DNA of 64,000 nucleotides from Balanoglossus misakiensis (GCA_040954595.2 CM082584.2:3782001-3846000); one strand, 5' to 3'. Counted from the stretch's first letter, positions 1 to 12,227 are shown. Numbers and translations: made by a program. Notes: generated by a model from the sequence alone, not told the origin.

Positions 1-95
1 GTGAAGTCATCATCATGTTTCTTGTTCGTCATTCCAGTGGAACTCGAGGGCGTCGTTCCATAGCCTGTATCAGTTGTACGCGTCCACGCCATCAT
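1..95 (-). CDS. N-terminal coding fragment of an unknown gene leaving the window
   Basis: On the minus strand two adjacent ATG codons (95-93 and 92-90) open a frame with no stop to the window edge. It reads MMAWTRTTDTGYG and continues into a Ser/Thr-rich, then Lys/His/Asp-rich stretch. The composition looks like a cytosolic, disordered N-terminus. No domain is visible in 32 codons and no function is assigned. An upstream acceptor-like AAAG precedes the ATG, so the 5'UTR may be spliced. A chance open frame of this length is possible. Confidence 0.4.
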   Translation of the reverse strand, partial: MMAWTRTTDTGYGTTPSSSTGMTNKKHDDDF

Positions 96-1077
96 CGTAT
101 CTCCTTTGATGATTAAAACCAAGCAGCAAAAACACCAAACTGCTTTCATAATGTATGCGTCATTCAATCTGGAATAACACCCAGAAAGAAAGAATTTAGG
201 AATAAGGCAAAATTGACTTTGGTGATTTCTGAATTTTGTCGGCCATTTCACATCCAGACTAAAAATCAGACCAAACCCGAAACACGTAATAGAGCGCCCG
301 ATGTAAAATTAGAAAAAGTAAGCAGCCAATACTATGCAAACATAAACATATCAAGACATCAGAGTACGTTTTACTTTTATATTTGACTCTGTGAAGTTTA
401 AATCAAGACCCACCGCTACGCTGCATACAATGACATGTAGATCAGTTTAAGTACTTTTGGTAATTATCGTTTTCCGCCGGCTCGTTTCAAAAATACAAAT
501 ACGAGCATTATCTGCGGTGCTGTTACAGTCGCCGTGCACGACGCTGAGCGCAACAATTGCATGCTGAGAAACATAGTCGAATTTTCGGGCTTTGATTCGA
601 CTCGCAAGTAAATGCATTTTAAGTGTATATGCATTTGCGTGTCATTGAAAATCCGCTAGCAGTTGAGTATACTCACCACAATTGAGAACAAGTGTTTTGT
701 TCAGTCAGTTGCGTGGTTAACCTATGTTAGTGGCTTGTTGAGTGCTCCCTGAAAATCTTCCCTCAAAAGGTTCGTCTAGAGTAGGTATGACAGATTCGAG
801 GTATATATATATGTGTGTGTGTGTGTGTGTGGTGTTGGTAAATGATTAAATTGATTGGTCGACATCTTCCAGGCTGATATTTTCTTATGAGCTTCCTTAG
901 ATATCGACTAGCCAATAGAAATCATACAACTGTACATAAAATTCATATTAACGTTTACAACCACTTTTATCCATCATTATATTATAGTATAATCAATACA
1001 ATTCCTGTCTATGGTAATTTAAAGATTTTTGAAGTCTGCAAATTCACTGGCATTGACAAAACTATAAAAGAATAAGA

Positions 1078-1221
1078 ATAATGTACGCCCCAAAGAACAC
1101 ATTGTACTCCATAATGACGTATAATAACGCACAATATGTACTTTCGTCCATTATGGGTCTTCGACGCGTACATTATCCTCTAAATAAATTCAGTATAATT
1201 TTCTACAAAATTATACTGAAT
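1078..1221. repeat. Two small inverted repeats side by side
   Basis: First, 1078-1088 (ATAATGTACGC) is the exact reverse complement of 1166-1176, bounding 99 bp with a further imperfect internal match. Second, 1188-1202 (ATTCAGTATAATTTT) pairs perfectly with 1207-1221 across a 4-nt loop. Neither has a convincing target duplication. They may be relics of a MITE or chance A/T-rich hairpins. Confidence 0.4.
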
Positions 1222-2295
1222 CAAATCATCCCCAAATTAGCCTGTATGTTAATCCGATACGTCTACAAAACGCCTCGCTTCGATTATGCTTGACTACATA
1301 GAAACCGACATGTACAAGGTTGGCTGTTTAACTTTTTAACAACACCCACATACCTTGAAAAAGTCAGCTTACTTTCTGTTGCTGTTCATCAGATTTCGCT
1401 ATCATACAGACGCGATGCTGCTGTGGCTCGTAGAGAGTGGTTCGTTCAAAAGCCAGGGAGGCCAGCACTCAATACACAGACGGGCAGTAGTACCATGTAA
1501 CGCATTGTGACCCAGTTTTTGATATACCAAACGTGTAGTGGCTATATAGTAACTATCTTCAGATCGATTCCATGGACATTTGAGGGAAAAAAACTCAAAA
1601 CGCGACACTTAGCCTACTGTATTAGGCCTGGAAATTTTCGCGTAAGCTTACCATGCGCACGCAAAACCTCAATCGCTTTAACGCCTCCCCACATACACTA
1701 CGTAACACACCTGTTAAGATTAATTTGATATCATTGCGACACGCCTGTCAAGCGTGGGCGATCTTGTAAGGCCTAGCAGGGCGGTCTAGAACTACCTGCC
1801 CACGACATGATTCATTTAGGAAGAGGGGTGGCCAACCAAATTTCACAGTCAGCATTGAATAATAAGCCTCCTTTGACACAATTTTGTTCGTTCATTTTAC
1901 TGAATCGATGTCATGATACACACAGCTCCAATGGTGATAAAGTCTGTGGGATCGTGGTTTAAGTTATAACATATATATATATATATATATAATGTCCGCT
2001 TTGTTTAGACGACAATCGCGATCGCGGTGTCGACAACTTTTTGCTGGGCCGTTGATGCTAGTCGAAAATGCCATAGGAAATTAAAGGAATTGCTGAAACG
2101 ATAAAAAATCGACCGTATGTCTTGATACTTTAGATTATGTATCAGTTCGACTCCGTCTGTAGTCGGTTTCCCCTATTTATAGGGAAGTTCGGCCTTAAAC
2201 GTATAAATTGTATGGTTTTCGATCCTATCCTACAGGTCTTAATGGAAGACATTATTTTAGCATATTACATTCTACATCAAACCAAATCTGATTTT

Positions 2296-2345
2296 TTTAG
2301 ATTCAAGTAAAGCTTGTGATACTTTTGACCATCAGAATTTTGTTT
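2296..2345 (+). pseudogene. Possible reverse-transcriptase motif A scrap
   Basis: One plus frame reads FLDSSKACDTFDHQN, which resembles the F-x-D-F-S-K-A-F-D-T-V-D-H block of LINE reverse transcriptases. The match is about 15 residues and the neighbouring motifs were not found. If real it is a very decayed LINE fragment; chance is the alternative. Confidence 0.3.
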
Positions 2346-3238
2346 ACTTACAAACACATAAAAATACACAAGTTGTGGACGACACACCATTATTTTATCT
2401 GTCGAGAATATTGTTCGTCATGCCATTAATATTGTCAAACAAGTGTGTTAATTGTAGAAACCCAACTAAATACACAAACAGTTGGCCTTCGGATTGGCAA
2501 AGTATCGACCAAAATTCGTGTAATAACCCCTGAATATCATACACTTTCTACCATGAAGTACATGTACTACTTAAGCCAGTCAAGCCCCTATCTTTACGAG
2601 TGTAAATCTTGGCGTTGCTGGTCCAGGTGTATTTTCAATTCAGCTGATTTCTGCGGTCGTTCACTTCCTAGAGAAGGTGTCTCACCTTCATGGTCAATAC
2701 TCAATGATATATATTGTTGGTGCAATTTTCGGTTGGAGTTGAGGCGGCAATTTGCCTCAATGTTTTCCCGTGCATAGTAGAGCTGATCTCTTGTAATTAT
2801 GGATAATTGTAACTTGGAGAAGTTTGCATTCATACTGCCATGCCACAATCAGGTACAATTTGTAATTAGGCTAGCATTCAGTATACTGAATTTGGATCTT
2901 TACATATAAATGTATCTCTTTTGGACCGCTGTAAACGTTTACATAGAAAAAATATGAAATAAAATAAGTATGATTTACCAAAGGCTTTGAAGCGGCTTGT
3001 GACTGAGAGATCAAACATGGTACAGAAGGTCACATGATTCAACCAAAATGATGGGTAAAATGAACCGACTGTCTAAGTAGCGTAAATTCAAGCGGAGCGA
3101 GAAAAAGCTTTAAAGCCCTTACAGCTGCCAAATTTCACATATTTTTTTCGCAGTGAAACACTTCGAATATATTCCTTTTCTTCTAAAATTTTCACCATTA
3201 AGCCATATTACTTGCATCTGCATAAGTTTTTCATCTCT

Positions 3239-3240
3239 TG

Positions 3241-3272
<32 letters not shown>

Positions 3273-3413
3273 ATGTATGTATGTATGTACGTATGTATGT
3301 ATGTATGTATGTATGTATGTATGTATGTATGTATGTATGTATGTATGTATGTATGTATGTATGTATGTATGTATGTATGTATGTATGTATGTATGTATGT
3401 ATGTATGTATGCC

Positions 3414-3470
<57 letters not shown>
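3239..3470. repeat. Compound microsatellite (TG)n-(TATG)n-(TCTG)n
   Basis: A short TG run passes into about 155 bp of TATG with one interruption (ACGT near 3290), then about 55 bp of TCTG. All long open frames across it (CMYV, HTYI or SVCL repeats) are products of the 4-bp period and are not genes. A sister array in the opposite orientation lies at 29855-29960. Confidence 0.95.
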
Positions 3471-4368
3471 TGTATTTTGAGCCGCAGGAAGGCTCTTTTG
3501 CATGAATAATACAGACTTCCCGAAACTTAGATTAGCATCTGATTCAATTCATGACATCGAATACGTTTATCGTGGGGAAAATAGTTCATAGTATTTACCT
3601 TCGGCATGCAAGAACATAAAACATATTTACACATTCTGGTGAAGTACGTGAAAATAAAAAGTCGCGTAAATTTGTTTTGAAGATAACGATGCAGTGAATG
3701 AAATAAGAGAACGCGAAATAAATACTCACGAAATAGTGGCCTCTCTCGATGTCGCGAAAATTTCAACTCGCGAAAATAAAGTGCTTTACAGTACTTATGG
3801 GATCGAACACATAGTGAATTGTAGTATTTTATTATAGGCCTATGCAGTCACCAAATTTACCGCCAGGCTATCATTCTCTAATGGCGTGTGGAATGATATA
3901 CTTTTAACCATTTGATTTTTTTGTCAGACGTTTGTCAGACAAGAAGCACAGCGTACGATTGGAAAGAGCCATTTACACATCACAGTGTATCTACAGTATA
4001 TGTACTACAGCACAGGATTCAGAAATGGCCAATGAAAGTTGACACTTGTTGCAAAATGATATACATGTACAAAACAGCTTTTCTTCTGCCTAATCAAAAC
4101 AACTTTATCTGAGTGTGTGGCAATTTCATTTTTGTTCACCTTTCAAATCGGTGGTGTGGTGCTGTATGCGAGCAAAGTTGTCCAATTCTTTCCTCCACTG
4201 AATATGCGCGGGTGTGTTGTTCGGTGTAAAACTGGCACGTGCAGCGGTCAAACAAAAGAGTTGTAGTTATAGGTACTTGCAAATCTAGTACAATATTACA
4301 GTCGCATTACAAAGATCTGTCGCTGAGAAAAAAGGCGGGACACAGAACATTACATTAACGTCCGTTCA

Positions 4369-5026
4369 CTACTCTCGAGACCGGCCTTGTAACCCTGGCG
4401 ACGGCGCCTTCGGGGATTTTGAGACCAGGTGGCGCGCTTGGATGTTGTTGAGTGGTGGTTTATTCGGCGGCATGGGCAATGGTCGTCCTATGACTCGGCC
4501 ATTTTGGGGGCTCTCTGGCGGTTTGGGCGTTATTGTGACGTCATTGTGATTGACTTCTCCGTTCGTCAACGGCGTCTGTGGTTTCTCGGCTTTGAGGTGT
4601 CAGCGAAAAAAATTGGACAAATATGGTGATAAGGGTGATTTTTGCATATATCACGTCTCTTGGGAGGTTGGTTAGCCAATAGAGGTCATTCCCACCAACC
4701 ACAATTCACGCGTTTTTGCTAAAATCAAGGAAAAAACTGAATTTGAAGGGCTTCAAAAATATGCATTCTCAGAAAAAGCGCCAATCATGGGTTATTGGTA
4801 ATAAAAACGAAATTGAGGAAAATGTCATAGGTTGAGGGCACCATTCATTGGAGAATAACCGGTCTCCCAATCTTATTAAAATCTAGATGTACCGGCCGAC
4901 CAGGCACTCCTTGCTGAGTTGTAATTCGGCTTGAAATGTAAATTCAGCATCTCGTCTCGAAGATCCAACATTTCCTTCGTTTCCCGGAGATTGGGTAGAC
5001 TTCCTTGTCTAGTAACGTTGGATTGG
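4369..5026 (-). CDS. Last two exons of an unrecognised minus-strand gene
   Basis: Exon 5026-4893 follows a TTTTTTCAG acceptor and ends at donor G|GTACATC. Exon 4589-4369 follows an ACCTCAAAG acceptor and ends in a stop. The phases agree: the first ends with one base and the second supplies two, giving GCC. The joined tail is about 117 aa. The first exon reads Q-S-N-V-T-R-Q-G-S-L-P-N-L-R-E and then a charged stretch. The second is rich in Pro and Lys (TPKPPESPQNG, LPMPPNKPP) and ends QGRSRE. It looks like a disordered C-terminal tail with possible SH3-binding PxxP motifs and a phosphorylation-type RQGSLPN site. I do not recognise the family. Upstream exons on the higher-coordinate side were not found. 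Confidence 0.5.
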
Positions 5027-5792
5027 CTGAAAAAATGGACAAGAAAGGGTTGACTAAACACAATTGTAACACAATATTGTAAATTTACATTGAAGTAACT
5101 TTTAAGGGATTAGACGTTTTCTTCACGGGCGACAAATAGCGGACTGCGAGAAAGCCCGCTAAGTACCCCTTCCTCTTTTGTTCGTTACCGCATTTGTCTC
5201 TTAATAACTGTCGCGTTGATTTTTCGTGCTAAGCCAATTAACTTTTGACGTCACATGGACGTCACCCTTGCTGAAAAAAAACACAAGACTCGCTTACCAA
5301 TGTTTACTTTATCAACTTAATCCGTGGATGGGGCACACAGATTCAGACGTTAGCAGGTGTTTAATGGGAAATACGATAGCTTTTATTTTGGATTAGCAAC
5401 TGATAAGACAGTTTGGGAAGTAATGTTTATTGGGGGGAAATGCAGATCGGAACTCCGCCATTTATTATTTAAATGTTTGTAGCCCCTATGAAATAACATG
5501 ATGAATTACTAGGATATAGGCTCTGGCAATGGTTTGTCCGATTTTGTACAAAAGTGCGCAATTTGTTTCTTTGACACATTTCGTTTGCTACATCAATACT
5601 TCTAATTTCCACTTAGCCAAATTTTCGATTTCTATTTTAACAGGTACGTGGATAAATTTTGAATATTTCGTATGTCGTGGCTCAAAATGTGTCACTTGAA
5701 GTACATGACGCACAACCTTGAACTGACACATACATTTTCCAAATGCGTTTTGTGGCCAGTTGTGAAATGCTATGGTGTATGTAAAGAATGAC

Positions 5793-5871
<79 letters not shown>

Positions 5872-6184
5872 CTTCTTCTTCTTCAGATTAAAGGGACACA
5901 AACGCCTAGCAAATTTTCACATATAAAGTATGTACATGTTGATGTGTGCATAATAGTGGGGACCACTCTCAACTGTAGATAATTCAGCAAGCTAGCAAAT
6001 ATGAATATTTTTTTTCCTCACTGACGCTGTTTTTTCGTTTAAAATATATCTGAAGATCCAAGCGGTGGACACATTTGCTACTGATGTGACTCGGTCACAA
6101 CTAACTCGGTTTTCTGGAGTGTTGTAAATAAAAATTGAATTCGGTTTCTTCTTAATCCACGGGATGCAGGATAATCCATGTAAA
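5027..6184. other. Gene-free stretch
   Basis: Presumed intronic or intergenic sequence next to the minus-strand gene above. Apart from the TTG microsatellite at 5793-5884 and an isolated TTAAAGGGACA-like motif near 5888, I see no coding or repeat structure that can be bounded. Confidence 0.5.
5793..5884. repeat. (TTG)n then (CTT)n microsatellite
   Basis: About 78 bp of uninterrupted TTG followed by four CTT units. The poly-valine frame through it is an artefact of the period. Confidence 0.95.
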
Positions 6185-6612
6185 CATGTCTTGTATCACG
6201 TATGTTCGTTTGTGTGTGCCCACAGGCATAGGCTGGTGTCATTCGATGATGTTAACATTCGGCATGACTGATGTTTTAGTTCGATGGATCAGTACGACAG
6301 TTCACAGTTATCATCTAAATGCCCGCTCCAAAAAACAGAACACCAAGTGGTAAAGTCACACTGAGCTGTAGGGGAACAATAGCCTCTTTCTTTCTTTCGT
6401 TGGTTCCATTGAAGAACATTCAATTCTTTCTAGATAATGTAAAAGAAACCTTTCAAAACCCTCCTCCTGTTCAACCTAACCCACGGGGTGTAGGTAGAAT
6501 TACCAGTAAATGAGACGGGTGACCTTTACAACAAGCGAACTGTTGTTTTCGTTTTCTTTTTGCACACACTGTGCGCACGAAAGGTTTCCCGATATATCTG
6601 CGCTTTTGGCAA
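6185..6612. repeat. Left copy of a diverged direct repeat flanking a LINE
   Basis: This segment (from CATGTCTTGTATCACGTATG) aligns over its whole length with 8729-9103 (from CATGTCGTTTATCATGTATG). Shared blocks include GTATGTTCGTTTGTGT, GATGTTAACATTCGGCA, TCCATTGAAGAACATTC and ATTACCAGTAAAT. By eye, identity is roughly three quarters, with indels. The LINE lies exactly between the two copies. Confidence 0.75.
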
Positions 6613-8728
6613 ATTCAATTCAATTCAATTCAATTCAATTCAATTCAATTTTATTTCACTTTCAATTTTTACATCGAATGGTGAACAATGTACTGATAAA
6701 GTCAAAAAAAGGAGGTAGGAAAAATAGTGCACTCGCACTAGTCAAGTCCACCCCCTCATGGTGAACAGTAGAACACTTGGTTAGTAATACATACAAAAAA
6801 AGTCAAACTATACTTTTCCTAACAAGGATTTCATCTGTTTCTTAAATGAACATTTTGACCTTGTTGAACGCATATTTTCAGGAAGTTTATTCCAAACCTT
6901 TGCTGCAGTGTACTGTATGGAATGTTGGCCAGCATTACTGTTATATTTCGGAATAAGAAGATCGCCTATATCTAAGTTTGATCTGGTATGATAAGAGTGT
7001 TGAATAGGAACGAAATACTCTGAGAATCCTGGTGGAAGCTTGCCATTAAGAGCATCATGAACAAACAAGGACAGTTGAGGATCACGTTGCTTGTATACAT
7101 TCAAAATATGTAACTCATTAAACAATGGTGAAGAGTGTGCAAGACGGTCTGATCCCGCCAATACACGTACAATTATTTTCTGTGTGAGAAGTATTGGCCT
7201 CAAAAAAGATAAATAAGTATTTCCCCAAGTTTCTATAGCATAGGAAATGTGTGGAAGGATAAAACAATTGTACAATAGTATAAGAATATGTCGTGGGACA
7301 ACATCCCTTAACCTATAAAGAATACCAGTCTTCATACTAATCATTCTGTTTACATTTCTAATGTGATGTTTCCATGTTAACTTATTGTCTATTTCTACAC
7401 CAATATACTTGGTTGTTCGTACTTCGTCTATTGTTTCCCCTTTAACATCAAATTTTCCTGTTGTCTCTACTGACACGTTCTTACCTCTAAATATAACATA
7501 TTCAGTTTTCTTTGAGTGTACAGTTAATTTGTTTGCATCACACCAGTTATAACATTTTTCAATTGTGAATTTACTTCTGAAAGATCTATTATATTTCTTG
7601 AATTAAATGTATGAAATAGACTGGTATCGTCTGCAAATAGACGAGTGTCAAAATACCTTGCTGCTCCTGCTATATCATTTACATAGATGAGAAAAAGTGT
7701 TGGACCCAGCACAGAACCTTGTGGAACTCCACAGGTTATTTGTAATTCATCTGATCGTACCCCACCATAATTGTCCAGTTTGTCTATCAAAATGTCATGA
7801 TTCACGGTATCAAATGCTTTCTTCAAGTCAAGAAATATCCCGATGACCTTATTTCCCATATCAATTTCGTCCAGAATTTTCTGTGCTAGTTCCACAATTG
7901 CCAATTTAGTACTATAATTCTCTCTGAAGCCATACTGGTAAGGGTACAGTAAATCAAATTTGTTAAAATAGGAAATAATTTGCTTATTAATAAGTTTTTC
8001 AAAAATTTTACTAATTTGTGGCAATACAGACACTGGTCTATAATTACCTGGATCAGTCGTCTCTCCTTTTTTGAAGATAGGAGTCACGTTTGCTATTTTT
8101 AAGGAATCTGGGAAAATTCCAGTTGTGATCGTTAAATTGATAATATAACTAAGAGGCTTAGAAATATATAATGCTGCATTGATTAACAATTTTGGGCTAA
8201 TGTAATCATAACCCACTGCCTTCCGCTTATCTAATGCTTGAAGTAATTAAAAAACTTCTTGTTCAGAGGTTCCTTGAAGAAAAAAGAATGCAATTTACAA
8301 TGTGATAAATATGACAAGTGACATCTGTTTGAATTAGTTTTACTACTAGCAAGAGCCTCTCCAATTTGGACAAAAAACTCATTAAACCCATTGACAATGT
8401 CACACTGGGTGACCAAGGCAGCCTGCCGACCAGCTGAAGACATTTGTAAACTATTTGGTAGATTTACATGTTTACCACCACCCCTCAAAATATCATTAAT
8501 AATTTTCCATGTCTTACTAGTATCTGCTTGATAGTATGTAAACTGGTCAGAATAATAATTTTGCTTAGCCATTTCAGAATATTTGTAAGCATGTTCCGGT
8601 AGCATTTGTATTTTGTAAAGACGTCTGGCCGATAATTAGTTGTTAAGACATTTGATAGCTGCATAATTTTCTCCACTCGAAAATCATAAATCAGGTTCTC
8701 TCTACCTATGACAAAGTTCCCTATAGAC
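6613..8728 (-). mobile_element. 5'-truncated non-LTR retrotransposon (LINE)
   Basis: Minus-strand LINE with its 3' end at the low-coordinate side. The 3' tail is a pure pentanucleotide array, (AATTG) on the sense strand (6613-6650). The body encodes reverse transcriptase and a C-terminal domain. The 5' boundary near 8728 is inferred from where the flanking direct repeat resumes. No apurinic endonuclease domain is seen, so the copy is 5'-truncated, as is usual for target-primed insertion. The motifs and the short microsatellite tail resemble the CR1/L2/Jockey assemblage; clade assignment is an inference. Confidence 0.85.
6808..8605 (-). pseudogene. LINE reverse transcriptase ORF, frameshifted
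   Basis: Reading from 8605 down: an N-terminal part (8605-8231), the palm (8216-7524) with DLKKAFDTVNHD (motif A), CGVPQGSVLGP (motif B) and FADDTS (the catalytic YADD variant), then the thumb/C-terminal part (7476-6808) beginning near KYIGVEIDNKLTW and ending with SLLGKV. The three pieces are in different frames, so there are breaks near 8231 and between 7560 and 7476, and the gene cannot make a full protein. The region between the palm and C-terminal parts still encodes a continuous family match in the second frame, so each break looks like a small indel. Confidence 0.85.
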
Positions 8729-9103
8729 ATGTCGTTTATCATGTATGTTCGTTTGTGTTTGCCCAATGGCAGAAGCTGATGTTAACATTCGGCACGACTG
8801 ATGTTTCAGTTCAGCGTATTACTTCGACAATTCGCGGCTATCTTCTAAAAGCTTGCTCCGGAAAGAGAAACGCGTGCGCAAAAGTCACACGCAGCAAGTT
8901 TCTTTTGTGGTTTCCATTGAAGAACATTCCATTGAATGCCAATAACGGTCTTTTAAACCCGAGCTGTACTTGACCCAACGGGTGTAAACTGAATTACCAG
9001 TAAATAAGATCGAATGACCTTGCAACAAGCAAGCGGCTGTTCTTCTAGACACAATCCTCAAGAATGATTTGTTCGAGATATCTGCACTTTTTGGCAAACT
9101 GCA
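8729..9103. repeat. Right copy of the LINE-flanking direct repeat
   Basis: Counterpart of 6185-6612 (see that entry). The sequence continues beyond the shared part into a minisatellite whose first unit overlaps its end. Confidence 0.75.
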
Positions 9104-9335
9104 AGATAGGGTTTCATAATTAGTTCAAGTTACCTAGCAACAAGCAATCGGTACTTTCTGCTCAAGAATGATTTTCTGAGCACTGTTTAGCAAATGGCTA
9201 GATCGTGTTTCATGAATAACATAGATTGACCCTGCAACAAGCAAGCGGCTGTTTTCAATTTCTTTTACACCCACTGCTCAAGAATGAAATTCCGAGATAT
9301 CCGCGCTTATTTGGGAAATGGCAAGATAAATTTTC
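9014..9335. repeat. Degenerate minisatellite, about 105-bp unit
   Basis: Three imperfect units start near 9014, 9128 and 9229. Each has a GCAACAAGCAA-type block, then CTCAAGAATGA, then a GAGATATC-GCGCTT-like block and GGCAAA. A fourth, more diverged unit is the end of the left repeat (6525-6612), just before the LINE. Confidence 0.7.
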
Positions 9336-10530
9336 ATTTAAGGAGCTGAAATCAGTTTCCATGCATATTGTGAGTGAATTCTGTGCACGTAGGATGAACT
9401 CGACACGGTGCAGTAAACACAGTACATATGTAATTTTACGAAAGTACAGATAACCACACATTTACAACAGTCGTCTCCACAAGAGTCCTGCATTGTATGT
9501 CCGGTGCGTCCCTAACAGAGGAACGGTCCTTCACCCTTCGTTAACGTCGCTGTTCTGCATGCCTGCAGTTGCTTCAGAAAGTATATTATGATGTTTGACT
9601 AAAATATGTCAACTTTTGGTTAGCTCTGACCAGCGTTTCTTTTACAGAGACGTCTTTAACATCAGAAGACCAAAGTCTGTTGTCTGTGGATTTTAGGACT
9701 ACAGCCAAAAATTCACGAGCGATTCGAATCACAACGTATGGAAATAAAGTGATTTTTATGAGAGAGTTTCGAGTCTTTGTGAAACAATGTGGCATCACAT
9801 GTCTATAACCCGCCAAAATTGTACCTGATTTCGATACTGTAGGACGTTTTGTTCAGTCAGTTCACCACAACACTGTTAGTGTGATGATAAAGCACCTTCT
9901 AAAACGTGGTTCCGGCAACAAAGGGAAAATCATTCTGTTTCTGAATTTTCACTAATGAAAATACAGGCTCACATCTTCACTGTTGCATGTATGATAATAT
10001 GTGCAAATCTCTTGTATAACAACATGCGTGTATATTTCTTGAACTGTGATTGAACCGAATACTTTGTCAGTGAGAATTTACCAGCGTACACATCTTAATA
10101 CAGTTGAGGCCGGTCCTCGCTAAATAGGCAAATCTCAACGTCATACGCCATTCTCTATTGAATCGAACTTTGTCGACCAGACTATACATTTAATATTCAG
10201 TTGGTAGACAGGCTGTCGCTTTCTACCACTGCAATTGTTATGAGTGCTTTTTTACGCAATTGAACTAATTTATGACCTAATCTAAAGTCTAGCAATGTTA
10301 TCGTTCGACACTTATTTCAAACGGCAACTGATGCGGAATCTAATATTCAAATTTCATCCATAATTTCAACTGTGGCAATTGTTTTCTTTTTCCCGCTGGC
10401 TGAAATAGGCCCCGGAATGACGTGAAGTGCGAATAGGGAACCCCGACATTTAACTACAATTCTACCCATGCATTGCACGTCAATGAGACACACACACAAT
10501 ACTTGACGAACCCAATTTTTTTGCAGCACA
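9336..10530. other. Gene-free stretch
   Basis: Short open frames only, with no recognisable domain, splice pair or bounded repeat. Confidence 0.5.
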
Positions 10531-10538
10531 TCAGCCAA

Positions 10539-10696
10539 CCAATAACGCCCATGGAATGGGTGCGTGACGTTTTGAAAATGTCAGTAATCATGGGAACCAA
10601 TGAGCGAGGAGACACGACGATTAGCGCTCGATTTCTCAATTCCTTATCTATTCTCGTCGTCGAAGCTCCGGGAATATAAAGAGGCTTGGGTGACGT
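10539..10696 (+). promoter_or_regulatory. Candidate TATA/CCAAT promoter
   Basis: A TATAAAG box at 10675-10681 sits in a GC-richer stretch. Upstream are two CCAAT boxes (10539-10543 and 10597-10601) and TGACGT CRE-type sites at 10565-10570 and 10691-10696. Order and spacing match a classic regulated RNA polymerase II promoter reading rightward. A donor site follows 119 bp downstream of the TATA box. Confidence 0.5.
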
Positions 10697-10705
10697 GAAC
10701 TCGTG

Positions 10706-10800
10706 GATCAGACAAACAACGCTTAAACCCTTATTTGTCGCACGGGCCACAAATGGTAGACGAGTCATATACCAGCGTGGTAAACTGATTGGAGTTAAAG
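10706..10800 (+). other. Orphan first exon (5'UTR) with strong donor
   Basis: If transcription starts about 30 bp past the TATA box, the first exon ends at GTTAAAG|GTGAGT (donor at 10801). It contains only a 10-codon ORF starting at 10753, so it would be non-coding. No partner exon could be assigned. The next plus-strand gene starts beyond 22 kb, with a minus-strand gene between. Confidence 0.4.
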
Positions 10801-11004
10801 GTGAGTGTTAGCACATTCAAAGCTAAGATAACGTAGGTAACAGGTTGACGTATAGGGTAAGGTATGACATAGACCTCTCAGCCAAATAATTGGGATAAAT
10901 TCATTTTCCTGAAACATGTCTTTTTAAATAATCAAAGCCAAATAATATGACCTATTACCGCACTGTATTGACATGAAATATTATTTTTGTGTTTACAATT
11001 AGAT

Positions 11005-12010
11005 TAGATTTAGATTAGATTTCTTTTATTGCGTTCCAAGACCACCGGCCTATATGCAAGGGGGTTACAGAAATTAAACAAGTTCCTGGCAGAGACTGCA
11101 AAAATAGACACATCATCATCAGCATAAAGTAAAGTGAAAAGATCTGTGTTAATCGAACACCACGTTGTCTAGATGACATAAGCATAGCATTCAATTCATC
11201 AATAAAAAAACTAAAGAAAACCTGTCTTAAAATGCAACCTTGTCTGATGCCAGCTGGGCAGTCAAAGGACTCTGATGTTATATTTCCAGCTCTGACACAT
11301 GACTTGATCTCACTGTACATGGAATATAGAATAAAATACATTTATCTTTTGACTACCAGAATCTTATGCTTATACATTAGCTAACTATTGTTCACTCGAT
11401 CAAACGCCTTCGAAAAATCGACAAAAAGGCAATCAAGTTTCCCACGTCTTATGCTTAAATATTTATGTACTATAGCATGGAGAACAAATATGTTGTCCAT
11501 AGTGCTATGGTTTTTATGGAATCCAGCTTGGCAGTCTGACAAGATGTTTAAAGTATCCCACTATTTTTTCTTTAATATTGACGTAAAGATCTTCTCCAGT
11601 GTGTTAAGAAGTGAGATACCCCTGTAGTTGTTTACGTTATGCCTTGACCTTTTTGAATATGGGAATTACAATTGCGCTCGACCACTCTCTAGGAAACTTT
11701 CCAGAGACAAAAATAAAGTTAAACAGCTATAAGATTCATCGGGTACCCCGTCTGGCCCGGGAGTTTTACCAGATTTCAGCTTTTTCAGACAGGATAACAC
11801 TTCACTCTCTGTAATATGATCATTAAGTAAATTACCCGTACCATCCTCTTCCGAGTCGTTAATCAGGGAAATTTCGTTGATTTCATCTTCTATTGAACAT
11901 AAAAATTCAACATCACCTGAATTGACGTCATAACAATCATTGTGTAAAGTACTAAAACATTCATACCAAGTCTGAACGTTGATGTCATTACCAGAGTTTG
12001 CCCTTCTGCT
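11005..12010 (-). pseudogene. Decayed LINE reverse transcriptase of a second family
   Basis: Minus-strand fragments in order: a GKTPGPDG-like stretch near 11745, YRGISLLNTLEK near 11600 (NYRPIS region), LFVDFSKAFD near 11420 (motif A), CPAGIRQGC near 11260 (motif B), and a region near 11110 where the expected YADD has decayed to a Met-rich stretch. Frames change several times. A short ATTAGATT-type direct repeat at 11001-11020 adjoins the 3' side. The GIRQGC and YRGISLL motifs differ from the LINE at 6.6-8.7 kb, so this is another lineage. Confidence 0.75.
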
Positions 12011-12227
12011 TATAACATAATTAAAATTTTCCAGAATTCTGTGATGCCTCTAACAGGTGGGTTCTAATGGAATTTTGATAATGTAACTTACTGGTCTGTT
12101 TAAAAGATTTCTATGCTATGGTAACTATAGCTAATTTTCCATGGGTGACCATATACCTTTAATATAAAGAAGAGATTAACATGGCAACATGGTATAACAT
12201 GACAAGAGTTGATAAAGCCCTGTTGAT

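Larger units (their letters stand above)
96..4368. other. Intergenic stretch without a supported gene
   Basis: Short open frames here have no domain, splice context or composition bias that supports a gene. The stretch holds a TG/TA repeat (803-830), a small inverted repeat (1078-1176), a perfect hairpin (1188-1221), an AT run (1970-1991), a possible reverse-transcriptase scrap (about 2296-2345) and a long tetranucleotide microsatellite (3239-3470). Confidence 0.6.

Noticed and set aside
3153-3509. Overlapping long ORFs of CMYV, HTYI and SVCL repeats
   Set aside because: They are all frames of the TATG/TCTG microsatellite and have no other sequence content.
5788-5982. ORF with a poly-valine run
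   Set aside because: It is the TTG microsatellite read in one frame.
8755-9097. Small ORFs beside the LINE
   Set aside because: They fall in the flanking direct repeat and minisatellite and have no domain support.
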